A stretch of 64,000 nt of DNA from contig FWCC01000080.1 of the NCBI GenBank assembly GCA_900169235.1, positions 1-64,000 of the forward strand. The letters run 5' to 3'. Source of the DNA: Zarea fungicola (taxonomy: Eukaryota > Ascomycota > Sordariomycetes > Hypocreales > Cordycipitaceae). A program made the position numbers and the translations under genes. The notes beneath the pieces are model-generated. The model was given only the letters and a program-made list of their open reading frames with translations. It made no database searches and was not told the DNA's origin. Positions within the stretch are counted from its first letter, which is position 1. Each line of letters starts with the position of its first letter. Shown one piece after another: positions 31,374-43,439 of the stretch.

Positions 31374-34300
31374 GTTTGGCGATTGTCAACAGATGAATTT
31401 GATGAATTCTGTGATGAGCCATGTCCACGCGCGATGATGACGAGTTTGTTCCTGCAAGGCTGATGGCTTGGGTGTGCCTCTAGCGAGTAGCCTTGAGCCA
31501 AATTTAGGCATAGATTTGTGCTGCGCCGACGCTAATACGTAACCAGCGAGCATCCTGTCCTTAATCGGAACCAGCGGCGAGAGTAAAGAATTTATACAGG
31601 AAAGATACTGCTTCGGCAAATTGGGAGGAATGTATTTGAAACCGACTCTGAGATAGGGTGGTACAGGACATACACCGAAGAGATTGGGAATGGAAGAACC
31701 GAAGCAGCTGCGCTCTATTCCACGTGTAGCCATCGATTGCTTTAGGAGAGATTGTGTGGCATCTATCCAGAACAGCAGCGTTTCAAACACGCAGATATGG
31801 AATGAGTTGAGTAGACAGCCCCCTTTTACGATAGGAAGCTAATGACTGCCACCAGTAAGACCGAAAAATAAAGTATATTTATTATCATCTCTATAGCTAT
31901 AATCTAGCTATTTTTCTTATTAAATCCCTTCTATTGTTATAGCTGGTTTAGTTGAGGCCTACCCTATAGCTGCCTTTATATATGCACGCGCTAAACTGTG
32001 TATCTAGCTAGAATCTTGCTAGCTTCTCCTTGTAGCTCTTTGCCGCTACGTCTTGTAAATGGAGCCTGCACTGCCTGAACAGTGCCTATCCGTAGCAATA
32101 GATCTAATTCAACCTGCCAGGTTGCTCTCCGTCCTACCTGCCGGCCTCCGACCCTGACAAGCACCTGCGTTTATATAGTGCTGTATCGCCGACTTACCTC
32201 CAATGTAGGTTGCCCAGAGCAATGTTTTGACATCCAGATACAAACTTGGCAATATCAGAGTCAATGGGATTCCCCCAAGACGGCATACTTTCCAACGCTT
32301 GGTGCCATTGTCGATGGCAATCAGATAGCATGACCCCAATCTGGTCAACCGCTTCCTGTTTACTTGGGCCTTGATTTGTTAAAATAAAGAATATATTGGT
32401 CGTTTACCCAGTGGCGAGGTCTTTTCGGTACGAAAATATCGTTCGGTAGATCAATACCGTCAGCGTATCTGCGTAGATATTCCCAAGTCTTTTGGCCGTA
32501 ATATACTTGATACCCCGTGTCCCATTTTCATTTCAGTGTGGGCGCAGTGAAAAGATCTTGAATCCCCAAGGTATGCTGATAAATCGCAACTTCGAGAATT
32601 CCCTTGAATGCTATCGATATATGTTAATCGGTTAATTATGAGATTGACACACTTTGGCCATCTGCTGGCCCTCAGCATTGACCCACGCTAACCTTACCAA
32701 GTAGAATGGCAAAACTTTGCTATTGTAATGGCGTTATTCAAGTCTAATTTGCGCCATATTGCAAGTGGTGCCGAATTCTGGACTAATTGGGGAGTGGCTA
32801 GCATCTGGAACAATCACATACTGCACCTTTTCGTCTCGGAATGAAATTATACATGAACCAGTAATGCATGACAAAGTCCGGTGAAATGGAATTGGTAATA
32901 CATGCTATATATCTATTGCTAGCCCATCGAAGCCAGGGAGGAGACCATGCTCTGTTATGAGACGGATTTCAAGGCCAGGGCTGAAGTTGGATGATTGGCA
33001 AGTGGCACTCTGACTTGAAAGCTGACTTACTCTTATTAATAATGCGGCAGCCACACTACTCTACTTTTTCCAACCGCGGTTCCGTTTCGTTTGGGCTTCC
33101 CAACAGTCAAAGTTTATCAGGGGGATGAAAAGTAGCCGCCACTTTTCTTCGATAGCCCTTTGACAGTCCGAAGGCTTCAACGAGCTCACTTACAGGGATT
33201 CTAGCCAATCAGACAGTACGCAAAAGAAGATACTTTTGCTCTCTAAGAAACCTCACTGTAATAGAAGTCCTTCCAATTCTAGACGCACAAAGAGCTACAT
33301 CACATTATCGGCGTCTAATCCAACTGCAGTATCAATTCTGGATACTAGGTGGAGTTGGCTCTTACTGTAAGCTCTATTATCTTAAAGAATTTATTCATAT
33401 AGAAAATATATAAAATGAATTCTATTGAGGTGGTAAGCGTACCTGGATGTACCTTGTAAACGTGGGGCGAATACCTCGTTGCAGCCTTCGGACTGTCCTA
33501 GGGATGATAGTGTCGCTTATTACCCGGGAGCACCTCGTCAATAACCCACGGTGGGTACCCGTGATTTTGCACGCTTAATTGTTTAGGCGGCAGTTCCTCG
33601 ACCACCGCAGCACAAAACAATAAGCAAATATCAGCGAGTAAGCACCAGTAGGTGGGAGATCGCCGCGACAATCACCCTCCCCACGCCGCCACAGCCCAAG
33701 AAGGCAGCTCTGTTCAAAACGTGGCTTTCGACAACTCATTTCTGGACACCATTGTTCTTTCACGCCAAGCGGCTCGAGTTCCCACTCTAGTAATCTAGAC
33801 CATTGTCCTTTTCACTGACTAAATTAGTTGGAGATAATATTTGGGTAATCGCCGCATTTTGTCTCTCAAATTTTAAGAAATGTTTACTTGCTTTACAGTC
33901 TTTTAGGGCTGGCTAGTCAGCAAGTATAGAATTTGGCTCTTTGGAATGATGTATGTGTACCGTCAGGTTTAGAAGCTGTGACATGTATTCCTTGATCCTG
34001 CTTCTTGACGTTAGCGCCGCTTTATTACTGGACTCTCGGCCGGCCATTCATCTTATGGCTTGAGACACTTAAAGGCTGACAAAAGATAGGTAAACCCCGA
34101 TCGATCACTTTAGTCCGCGACAGAGCTTTTACAAAAGGGGGTTAGCCACGCCAGGCGGGGGGTAAGCCGGACATATTTTAGGGCTCCTACTAGTATTCAG
34201 CAGTTCCTCGTTGACTAGGTGGATAGACACTAACTAGTTACTAAATTAGATACGGTGCCTTTTTATTGACATGTCACCATCCAGCCAACACGGAAGTCCA

Positions 34301-34525
34301 CAGCGAAACTGAAGATTATATAACCAAAGTAAGTTGGTGCTGCCCTCAGTCGTATATAAGAGGGCTGTAATTCCCCCATATGTCTTATAAGGAATTCCTA
34401 CATCAGTCTCAGAAGATACATATAATATAGATATCTTCTTCCTTCTCATATACTATTTTATTACCTGAACCTCATTCCTTTTACATTCCACTTTGTTCCT
34501 CGTACAACCTCAGCAGAAGCAAACA
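31374..34525. other. 3.15-kb gene-poor stretch
   Basis: No coding region could be supported. At about 31860-32050 the DNA is AT-rich and dense in TAGCT words, as expected from a decayed repeat. The 22-bp inverted repeat pair at 33161-33498 lies here. Short frames such as 32082-32333 and 34246-34449 have no motifs. The last 250 bp hold the promoter of the secreted protein that starts at 34526. Confidence 0.5.
33161..33498. repeat. inverted repeat pair (about 22 bp arms, 290-bp spacer)
   Basis: At 33161-33184 the sequence reads TGACAGTCCGAAGGCTTCAACGAG. At 33475-33498 its reverse complement recurs with one internal mismatch (CTCGTTGCAGCCTTCGGACTGTC core). The spacer is non-coding and moderately AT-rich. 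The arrangement resembles a small non-autonomous element or a relic of one. Confidence 0.6.
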
Positions 34526-35362
34526 ATGGTGTTCTATGGAAGCATTATCAAAACGCTAGCAGTCGTCTGTTACGCTACCGGCGCTTCAGCGCAAGCCTTC
34601 AGGTTCTACCAGGCAGGCATAAATGAAGGAGCAGGGATCTGCAGGGGGGCCCGACAGGTACATGTCTATACCGGGTCTGTGCCGAACGTGTGCACCAACT
34701 TCCCGTCGCCGGTCGCCGCAGTGTTCCCTGAGTTTATTATATCTGGTGCCGGCACTGGAATTGTTGTGTATACGGGTCGCAACTGCCAAGGGAAGGCACT
34801 TAAAATCCCGAATAATCTTCCACTACCCCTATGCTCGGAAGACACCGAATCATGGGCAAGCGTATCGTATGGTTTCAGCGCGAATGGACGTCGTGACGAC
34901 TATGAGGCCAGCGACTACAATAAGACCGAATGGTTGGACAGACGCAATGACCCCGGATACCAAGCCATATCAACCGACCCGAGCGCGTGGGACTACTGGA
35001 ATGGGAAGTCAGGGAGCAGCGACGTGTGGGTGAACCCCGGCAATGTAGTGCCATCACGTTCAAATGCGGGACTTGCGGAAGACATGGCCAACGCCATCAG
35101 CGATGTGTGGCGTTCGTTGGATGATGTTGGAGCTACAGACAATATGGTCGGCTCATTCACTAAGAATGTGGATTCTAAGGCAGTTGCTATAACTGTGCAA
35201 ACCGCAATGGTGGGCGGCAAGAAAATCAAAATGAACTCCTTGAAGTTTCTGATTGCCGACCAACTGACTTGGAACAAAATCCAGCGCAAGTGTGGCCAGT
35301 TAGTAATACCGCTCGTGGTAGCTGGGACGACAATTGGCACTTTGACCATCTTTGGCTTCTAA
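34526..35362 (+). CDS. secreted protein of unknown function, possible beta/gamma-crystallin-like N-terminal part
   Basis: A single exon of 278 aa. The ATG at 34526 gives a clean signal peptide (MVFYGSIIKTLAVVCYATGASAQA); the open frame extends upstream only from a TTG. The mature N-terminal part (to about residue 110) has four cysteines and a segment VVYTGRNCQGKALKIPNNL followed by WASVSYGF, reminiscent of beta/gamma-crystallin-type motifs, which is an inference from pattern only. A central acidic, Tyr/Trp/Asn-rich linker leads to a C-terminal domain with a hydrophobic end (LVIPLVVAGTTIGTLTIFGF). I do not recognise the family. It is isolated in a gene-poor stretch and tail-to-tail with an ABC transporter, a common setting for species-restricted secreted proteins. 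Confidence 0.75.
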   Translation: MVFYGSIIKTLAVVCYATGASAQAFRFYQAGINEGAGICRGARQVHVYTGSVPNVCTNFPSPVAAVFPEFIISGAGTGIVVYTGRNCQGKALKIPNNLPLPLCSEDTESWASVSYGFSANGRRDDYEASDYNKTEWLDRRNDPGYQAISTDPSAWDYWNGKSGSSDVWVNPGNVVPSRSNAGLAEDMANAISDVWRSLDDVGATDNMVGSFTKNVDSKAVAITVQTAMVGGKKIKMNSLKFLIADQLTWNKIQRKCGQLVIPLVVAGTTIGTLTIFGF

Positions 35363-35874
35363 GTGCTATAAACGTGTGACAGAAGGAGGCTGAGGCAACG
35401 CAGGAAGGAGACAGACGCCTTGCATAAGGCCTAATCAGAAAGTGATCGGTCACTTGACTGATCACCTGCTCACGGGTGAGCGTGGTGAGCGTGGTGAGCG
35501 TGGTGAGCAATAGAGATTAAACTAAAATGTTAAGAAGCCAGAAGACCACAGCTAGTCTAGATAGTTCAGACCTCTATTGATCAATCTAAGCAATAGTCTA
35601 CTATTAAGAGCATTGATACTTGGCCGCCTTGTCTTCGCTTATGCCACTAAGAATGTCCTAAATTGCATTTTTAAAAGTCTTATTTAGTGTATTTAGGCTC
35701 TAGAATGCTAAATATTGAAAAATAAGCTAAAAAGGATAATAATTATGTAGGAAAATCTTTTTGTGAGGTGGTTAGGGAGAGGAACGCGTCGCAAAAAGGT
35801 GGCTCCCACGGGGGTGGCCGACGTTACAACAGAACAATACGAAAAAGAAATACCTCAATAATACTCTAACCAAT
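35363..35874. other. intergenic stretch between convergent genes
   Basis: This 512-bp stretch separates the stops of the secreted protein and the ABC transporter. It holds the 9-bp tandem repeat at 35475-35508. Beyond 35520 it is AT-rich and non-coding, ending in a short GC-rich patch near 35785-35830. Confidence 0.6.
35475..35508. repeat. 9-bp tandem repeat GGTGAGCGT, 3.8 units
   Basis: Three full copies of GGTGAGCGT plus GGTGAGC. On the other strand the unit reads ACGCTCACC, which shares the GCTCACC core with the repeat upstream of the lipoxygenase at 6822-6848. The preceding bases GCTCAC GG GTGAGC can form a short hairpin with it. Confidence 0.9.
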
Positions 35875-38800
35875 CTATGCCAAACTCTCGTCATCAGACG
35901 ACTTGCGCTCATGGTCGTGCATCACCATGTCGTAGTAAGCACCCTTTAGTTCCATCAGCTCCTCTGGACTGCCTACCTCCAGCACCTCACCAGAGCCCAT
36001 GACAATGACCTTGTCGTAGTCTGCAATTGTCTGCAGACGATGCGCAATTGTAATGAGACAGCGACTGCCTTCACCCTCCGCCGCCGCATTTCGCAGCGCC
36101 TGTTGGATCCCGGCGTCCGTCTTGGCGTCCATGCTCGACGTGGCCTCGTCAAGTAGCATGAGCTTGGACTGGCGGGCGAGGATGCGACAAAGCGAGAGCA
36201 CCTGGCGCTGGCCGTGGGAGAAGTTCTCGCCCTTGGCCTTGACCTGTGTCGTCAGAGTCAGGCGCTCCATAAAATTGGCGTTGGCGGTGTCGTCTCCCGC
36301 AGCGGCGGCCGTGGGGTCGGTCGCTTTGACAGCGGCAAGAGACTGGCAAACGTCGAGCGCCTTTTCCAAATCTGCCTCGGGAATGTTGCCTGAGGGATCC
36401 AAGTTGGCAGCCAACGTTCCCTGGAATAGCTGCGACTCTTGAGGAATCATGGAAATGGCCTGGCGAAGGGTTTTGCGTGGAATCGCCGTAATGTCTACGC
36501 CGTCGTAGAGAATCTGTCCAGATACAACCTCTGTGAAGCGGAGAATGGACAGTGCGAGCTGCAATTGAGATGAAGAATTAGAAGAGATGTTGGCAAGTGG
36601 CTATTAGAGGAACAAAATACATACTGTAGTCTTGCCGCTCCCGGTTCTACCCACAACGGCCACGCGCTCACCGGTGTTGAATCGGAGGTTGATGTTCTTG
36701 AGAATATCGGGGCCATTGACATCATAGCGAACAGTCACATCACGGAACTCTACAGTTCCACAGCTGGGCCAATTGGGAGGTACATGCCACTCTGGATGAT
36801 CCGAGTACGTCGTCGTCGTCTTGTCGTCGTTGGGTACAGCCTTTTCCTCTGGCGGAAGCATGCAATATTCTCGGACACGGTGAAACTAGAAAATTTAACA
36901 GGGTTAGCACTTCATACTTCACGAAAGAGTCGGAATCCTCCTCACCGTTTGCATCGCAACATTAAAGTCGTTAATGTTAAAGACCAGGCCCAAAACAGAG
37001 GAGCTGATTTCCGTTGCCTGCGACAGGGCAAATCCAACAATTCCGGCAGAGAGCTTGTCACGCTGGTTAATGGCTAGAAATGCGGCCGAGACATTAATCA
37101 GCGCAGCGAGCGTATTTGTTCTGAATTTGAGCCACTGGTCCGACTCGATCTGGGCGAGGTTGGCTTGGGCAGCCGAATACAAATGCTTGCTAAAGTTCTT
37201 CCTAAAAATGGCCGGCATCGAAGCAGTCGCGCGAATCACCGTCATGCCACTCATGCCTTCAGAAAACTCGGTCAGAATGGGCGACTGGCTGGCAGACACA
37301 AGCTGCTTCAGAATCATGGCCGCCGTGTTGTAGAAGATGGCAACGAGCGTCGCAATGACAGAAAACAGCAGCGTCGTCAGGAGGAAGATGGGTAAAATCG
37401 TGGTAACGGCTCCAATCATCAGCAGGCATTTGATAATAACGCCTATGGTGTTGATGGTAGGGCCAATCATCCCCTGGTCAAGAGCCTCCACATCGCCAGA
37501 CAGGCGGTTGATGATACGTCCCACGGGATTCTCATTGTACCAGCTGAGAGACACACCGAACAAGGAGACCAGGATCATTTCATGCAGTTTTTGAGCCGCT
37601 ATCCAGCCACCCCGGATAAACGCCCACCAGGCAACACCCTCAAGAAGCATGGCGCCAATGCTGATACCCAAGTAAATTAACAGATAACTCGTCGTGTCTG
37701 CTGAACCCTCTCGTTCGGCATGGTCTACCCAGATGGCGATGAAGTATGTTGCCAGCATGCTGGCGCCAAGAGCGAAGAAGATTGAAATAAAGGTTAAACC
37801 AGCAACAATAGGACCACCAAAATACAGCATATACTGGAAAACTGATCAAGTGCTTGTTAGTACATACGAAGCAAACAGGTGCAAGAGAACCATACCTGGA
37901 ATACCGCCGAGCACACCACTGCGTGAAACTTCTTTATCAACCGCTGTAAGCCCATCGGTTTCACCAGCCAACTTGACAGCATCTTCGGTGCTGGAGGCTG
38001 CGTCAGCAGTAGCAGATTCCGTCTCAGTTTGGGCATCCTCTTCTCCTGAATCATTTGAAGGAGTAGGCACCGGGTTTCGCACGTGGCCGAGATTCTGCTC
38101 GACAGATTTAACACGACCATTTTCCATTGTGATTGCCATGTCTGCTTCATTGGCGATCCACGACAGCTGGGTGACCAGAATGACAGTTCTATTCTTGATC
38201 AAGTCAGAGCAGAAGACGCGGTTCCAGAGTGCCACAGACGTCTTTGTGTCCAGGGCGGAGAAAATGTCATCGAGCAGAAGCAAAGGGGCGTGGGAGAACA
38301 GGGCTCGGGCCAGCGCAATTCTCGCGCGCTGGCCGCCTGACAGCGACGCTCCATTCTCACCTGTTTCAGTCTCATCCCCCTTTGGGAACTCGGCAAAGTC
38401 CTCTTCCAAGCAGCACGCGTTGACCACCTTTTTATATCGGACCTCGTCGTAGGGATTGTTAAAAATAATATTGTCCCGGGCGGATTTTGCTTGAAGCCAC
38501 GATGTTTGTGAGGCAAAGGCGGCGTCCTTTTGTCGTGCAACCTTTCCAGTTTCATGGATAGTCTCGCCGAGAAGCGCCAAAAGAAGAGTCGTCTTTCCAC
38601 TGCCGCTTGTTCCCGTTACTGCATTGAGGCCATTCTCGACAAAGTCAAGGTCAATATTATATAGACGGAAATCGGCCGTAGCAGAGCGTCGGAAAGTAGC
38701 ATTTTCGATGCGCGCTGGACCGTCGGGATAAGTATCCAGAGGCGTCACGGCGCCAAAGAAGCTGTCAAATCGGCGCAGAGCCACACGGGCCTTGGGAAGT

Positions 38801-40596
38801 GCCATACTGATATGTGATAGGAACATGAAATTGTTGCGAACCATGTTGAGCAAAGTGATGGCAGTATATGCCGTGGCAGCTGTGAGTGTCATCTTCATCG
38901 CGCCGACATAGAGACTAAACATGGCCAAAAGCGCCAAAATCGGAAAGGTGGAAGCGCTTTCAGCAAAAATGATGTAGCACACGTCAATACTCCAAATCTG
39001 CTTCTGCTCCTTGGCACGGGCTTCGCTAATGCGTTTAACAACCGAGTCCTCCCAGCCAAAATACTTGATGACTTTGATCGCTCGCAAGTATTCGGATGCG
39101 AGAGAGATGCGAAGATCTTGAGCCTCCTTCAGTTTTATTTCGTACTGCTGTATAAAACTCATAATGTAGCCGGCCAATGGGAATCCAAATAGGATAATGG
39201 CGAGACCAACAAAGGAAGACCATCCCATGACGGCGTACAATCCGACAATTGCAATGATGACGCTAGGAATGTCCGTAAGCGCCATGAGAAATATGCGAAG
39301 ATCCATGAGGGTATTTAAATCCGTCGATATGAGATTTTCAAGCATGCCTGTCGCCGACCCTGTTTCAGCCTGCTCAGGCTCTCCGGCTTTCGAGGAGTCC
39401 AGGAAGTTGCCCTCAAGCTCGCGCGAGGAGAGGGCAGTCTGGTGAACTTCCGCCGTCAGCATCATCTTTATGCTAATCGCCAGCTTTCTGGTCCCGCCCG
39501 CAAACTCTTGCTGGAAGATGGAGCTCGTAATGCGGCTCCCGAGCATGAGGATGAGCCAGACATAGGGCTGGAGAATAGCATTTTCGGGGCTGCGCAGATA
39601 CTCGAGAAGATTGTACAGAGCGAGGGGCCCGATGAGATCAACCAGCGGGTAGGCGGTGCCCACAAACGTGGCGTAGGCAATGTCATCCCACAAAAGATAA
39701 AACAAGGACCAGCCAGTAGATTGCTTCCGTTTCCGCAATTCAGAGAATCGGCGACGGAGGGCCTCGGGGTTGTAGCACCAAGGGACGGTCTCCATGTCCT
39801 CCATCTTGAGAATGCCTTTGTGGCCTTTGATGATGAACTTGTCGGCGCGCGAGTACGTGGCATACCGATCGATCCAGCTGCACGTTTCTTCTCGAGCGGG
39901 CTCCAGAACACCGTGATCGAGCATGTCAATGTCTTCTTCCGACGGTGCCAGCCATTCGCGTGGCGACAGCCCATACACGACAACATTGCACAGGAGGGCA
40001 GCAATGGCACCGGCTGCCATGGGCTGAGGGCGATGCTCCGTACCAATAATGATTAATGGCAGTAAATCAGTACTGGCGGTCACAGCCAATACACAAAAAG
40101 TGACGGTGTGGATTTGACCGAGCAGCATCGGCCGATTTTGGCCACGTGTAATTGCTCGAAACACGCCCAGAATGAAAACATAGCCCGTGGCTACCGCGTT
40201 GGGTAGTTGGCGGTTATCGCGACGGCTGGCCAAAAGAAAGAGTGCGAGCGTCACGGCACGGAGGCAGTGGCTAATGAAGTCGAAAGCCAGTATACCTTGC
40301 GGCTTGAATGGAAGGGCCTTGCCCTGGCCATCAAGCCGGATTCTGATGAATCTGATGATTGTCCATAACAGCGAGGCTAAAACAATGCCAAACTGGACAG
40401 CTCCATGTCTTGAAATGGTAATCAAGGTTCGCATCCACGCAGGGTCACTAGACAGGTGTTAGAGCTACAACCGCTGAGCTTTTTGAACGATGGTGCAGGC
40501 TTACTGTTCCTGTGCGTAGTCGACATGGCTGAGCAGGCGCTGAACGCCAATGCCATTGGCGGCGAGCGGCCTGTGCAAAGTAGAGTAGCTCTCCAT
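35875..40596 (-). CDS. ABC transporter, ABCC (MRP/multidrug-resistance-associated) subfamily
   Basis: Five exons (40596-40505, 40447-37896, 37841-36946, 36885-36625, 36558-35875) give 1494 aa, typical of full-size ABCC proteins with an extra N-terminal domain (hydrophobic TMD0 at about 30-160). NBD1 has Walker A GTSGSGKTTLL near 645, the signature LSGGQR near 734 and Walker B LLLLDDIFSALD. The Asp in place of the usual catalytic Glu is the known ABCC asymmetry. NBD2 has Walker A GRTGSGKTT near 1262, FSHGQRQ near 1386 (usual S-x-GQ core, His in the variable position) and LMLLDEATSSMD, so it is the hydrolytic half. It should pump conjugates, toxins or other metabolites across the plasma or vacuolar membrane. 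Intron 2 uses the CAG acceptor after TACTAAC to keep frame. Confidence 0.93.
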
Positions 40597-42365
40597 GACG
40601 ACGTAGCTACATTCAAAGGATGCCCTTTGAATCAAACAAGATGTTGCAAACCTCCAGCCCTTGAGAAGATATAACTACCTATTTAGACTCAGGCTGGTAC
40701 GGTGGGGCGTGAACCAGTCCTTTTGTAGAAACCAGGCTGCGCGGCGCGCGGTGAACGAGCCAGAAAGTTCAAACGAACGGCTCCGCGCGCAGCACCCATC
40801 AAAATGGCAGCTGAAGCTAACATGGTTGCTTTTTGTAGCCTAGAACGGCCCTGTGGCGTCGTCCTCGTCGTCTGTGCCGCCAACTCGTTTAGTAATTAAT
40901 TAACAAGATGGCTCCCTCGTCTCTGTCGAAGCATACGACGACGCCCCTGTCTTTTTTATCCAATGAGTCGCTCAATTATCTACAGGTCAATTCAACCATA
41001 ACTTGCCAAGCGTTGGGCAGTCGGTTCTCTATTCTAGGCTCCATCACCTACTTCGCTCAGTTGTCATTGTAAATTATCAAGAGACTGTTGTGGAATGCGC
41101 CAAGTACTACCCCCTGTCGCCCAACGGGACCGACCTATACAGTTCGGGCGACGTAGCGGCCACGCGCCCACTCACCACAGAATAGTTTCAGCCCATTGCG
41201 CTCCTTCCTTTTTTGGCTAACGTGTCATATTGGCGATAGCCTCGTCAGTGTCACGACTCACGAGATGATCCGCCATGGGCCGCAAAACCTCTGGGTATTT
41301 CGGCAGTGGCGCATGATACCAGGTTGAGCCTGGTATTTAGATAACGGTAGGCGCATATCTGTTTCGGTTCCTTCGCGGTCCCCGGAACAGAGGCTTCGTG
41401 GGGTGGTCAAGGCAAACAACAGGGCTCCAATTGGCCCCTGTTCTGTCTCACCGACTCCCTCTTATTAGTGCCGGGAAACCACTGCGAGAATGTTCTGCTC
41501 CTGCACCACCATCATGTGTCGGCGCCACTACAGCCCTGTCGTCTGCAGGTAATAATAATATGCATGTCCTAGAATGCAATTCCGGGTTTGGGACAAGGCG
41601 GGTTTAGTCTCCACCTTGGATCCTGCGCCAATGATTGAATCTCATCCTCCAGATATTCTGACTCTCTGGCCATTGATGCAGCAGTGAGCGATGTGACGGA
41701 GGCATCCTTGATGAAAGTTAATATGCACGTAAAATAAGATGCTTTTCCGATGCATGGTCCTGACTTGTCAACGACATGCAGTGCTGTCCGCTAGTGTGCG
41801 CAGCCTTTTCCGGTTGTGTGAATCCAATAACAGCGCCGTGTGCAGTCGCAAGCTCGTCCGAGCTGAAGACGTGTGCATTTAGTAGTGGCAGCTAACCTGC
41901 CAAAGGACGGAATCTATGAGCGAGGGAGGGGAACATGAGTCAACGTAAATATGAATAGTATGCTGCATGAAGCGATTTATGTACTGCTACAGGCAAGCAT
42001 CCACTGCCGCCAAAGGCAACACGGGTAAAAATGGCGGATGCTTGTCGAGCAGCTGGACGCGGAACAATCTGCCCTGGTATCGACCCGCGTTTCGTCCAAG
42101 TTGAGCTGCGTCTGAGTCGTTTGAATAAGCTGTATGAATTACAGGATTAATGGACGGTTGAAAGTGCAATCCAGTCGTCAAGAGTCGATTAGCGAAACAG
42201 TTAAAAGCAACTAGTGTAAATATGCAGCTGACGCACAGTATAGACGACTATTATTAAGAAACAGTAGAACCAGCAAGAACCAGCAGAGGCAGCAGAGGCA
42301 GCAAAAAAACAGTACTAGCAAACAATCAAATATAAAGAGCACAAAAACCCGTATCAATAACAATT
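40597..42365. other. 1.8-kb intergenic stretch, ABC transporter promoter side
   Basis: The first several hundred bases should hold the promoter of the ABC transporter. Short frames in it (40661-40843, 41003-41185, 41398-41607) have no motifs. From about 42250 there is a run of purine-rich AGCAGAGGCAGCAGAGGC-like repeats that precedes the 3' end of the gene at 42366-42944. Confidence 0.5.
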
Positions 42366-42944
42366 CTAATTAATGGGGTCCATATATCGCTGCAGCGCAG
42401 TAACCGCACCGTGCTGCACGATGCCTTCTCTTGCCAGGCGATACAAGACACGCATAACCCATCCCTGGCAGTTCTCTGTGACGGATGCGCGATTAGCGGA
42501 GCGAGGTGGCGGCTCCGAATTGCAAATTTGGTTGACTCGGGTTCGCTGGGATTCGCTCAAGTCGTTGTTAACAACTTGGTGCCATTCAAAAGAGTGGGAG
42601 CTCAGGACATCCACGTCATTGGCGTGTTGATAATGCATGTACTCGGCATCACCTTTGACCTGCCAGATCTGACCCTTTCCAGTACCCGAGAGGTTTGGTC
42701 GGTGGCAGAAAATAGACCAATGTTTGGGTTCATTTTCCGCCTGTCGCTGCACGACAACGGAGAGCTGAAGACGCGACCTATCCTCTACTTCGGAAACTGG
42801 TGCTTCAACAGCAGTCCAATCGCCCGTTGGCTTGCTGGTTTTGCGATCGAGTGTACGAGTCCATTGCGAGCCATCGGAATACTCAATGTACTCTCGGCCA
42901 GATCGGACGAGGTTGTAGACAACGGTCGGCTGGTTGCTTGACAT
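42366..42944 (-). CDS. conserved fungal hypothetical protein (DUF6914-like by pattern)
   Basis: A single exon of 192 aa with an ATG start. It has the block WSIFCHRP, then GQIWQVKGDAEYMHYQ, then PPRSANRASVTENCQGWVMRVL, then a C-terminal REGIVQHGAV. This looks like a family of small fungal proteins with a conserved HRP...VKGDAE...NRA..TENCQ layout, which I associate with DUF6914; I could not verify this. The ENCQ cysteine and histidines suggest a papain-like Cys-His core, but that is speculation. It has no signal peptide and no membrane segment. It is divergent from the APH-like kinase, with 495 bp of shared spacer. Confidence 0.75.
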   Translation of the reverse strand: MSSNQPTVVYNLVRSGREYIEYSDGSQWTRTLDRKTSKPTGDWTAVEAPVSEVEDRSRLQLSVVVQRQAENEPKHWSIFCHRPNLSGTGKGQIWQVKGDAEYMHYQHANDVDVLSSHSFEWHQVVNNDLSESQRTRVNQICNSEPPPRSANRASVTENCQGWVMRVLYRLAREGIVQHGAVTALQRYMDPIN

Positions 42945-43439
42945 GATGGCTCTCAGTGGACGACGAGTGACGGATTGAACAAGGATTGTACTAAAGGGTA
43001 TTGAGAGGTATAAAGAGATGGTTGCTATAAATCAAAGAGAGTAGAAAAAGACTGGGAAAACGAGTACTTAATGGGTCAAAGTAGACAGAACATCGGCAGT
43101 CACAAATGAGAACTATAAGGGCAAATAAAAATAAATTCTATTCTTTATTTTCTATAGAGGAAATAATTCATCTAGGAATATTTACCTCTTTTTATGCCCT
43201 ATTTATAAGTCATTTTACCCATAGTTACTGAATTCTATATTTATTATTAACCCTTTGCTATTGTTTATATAAAGTTGGACATGCTGTTGGTAGTGGTTAA
43301 CTAGGTGGCCTACACTATGGCGGTCCACTTTTTTGTTTGCTCCTTGTTATCAAGTCCACACAGGTGGGTGGCGGTTTTGTTGTGCCACTGATCAAACTCT
43401 ACTCATTCGTCTACGACCAAATGGAGCTTGACGATCCAA
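42945..43439. other. divergent spacer, AT-rich
   Basis: Between the divergent starts at 42944 and 43440. The part from about 43110 to 43270 is strongly AT-rich with words such as TTTATTATTAACCC; no gene is seen. It should hold both promoters. Confidence 0.5.
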
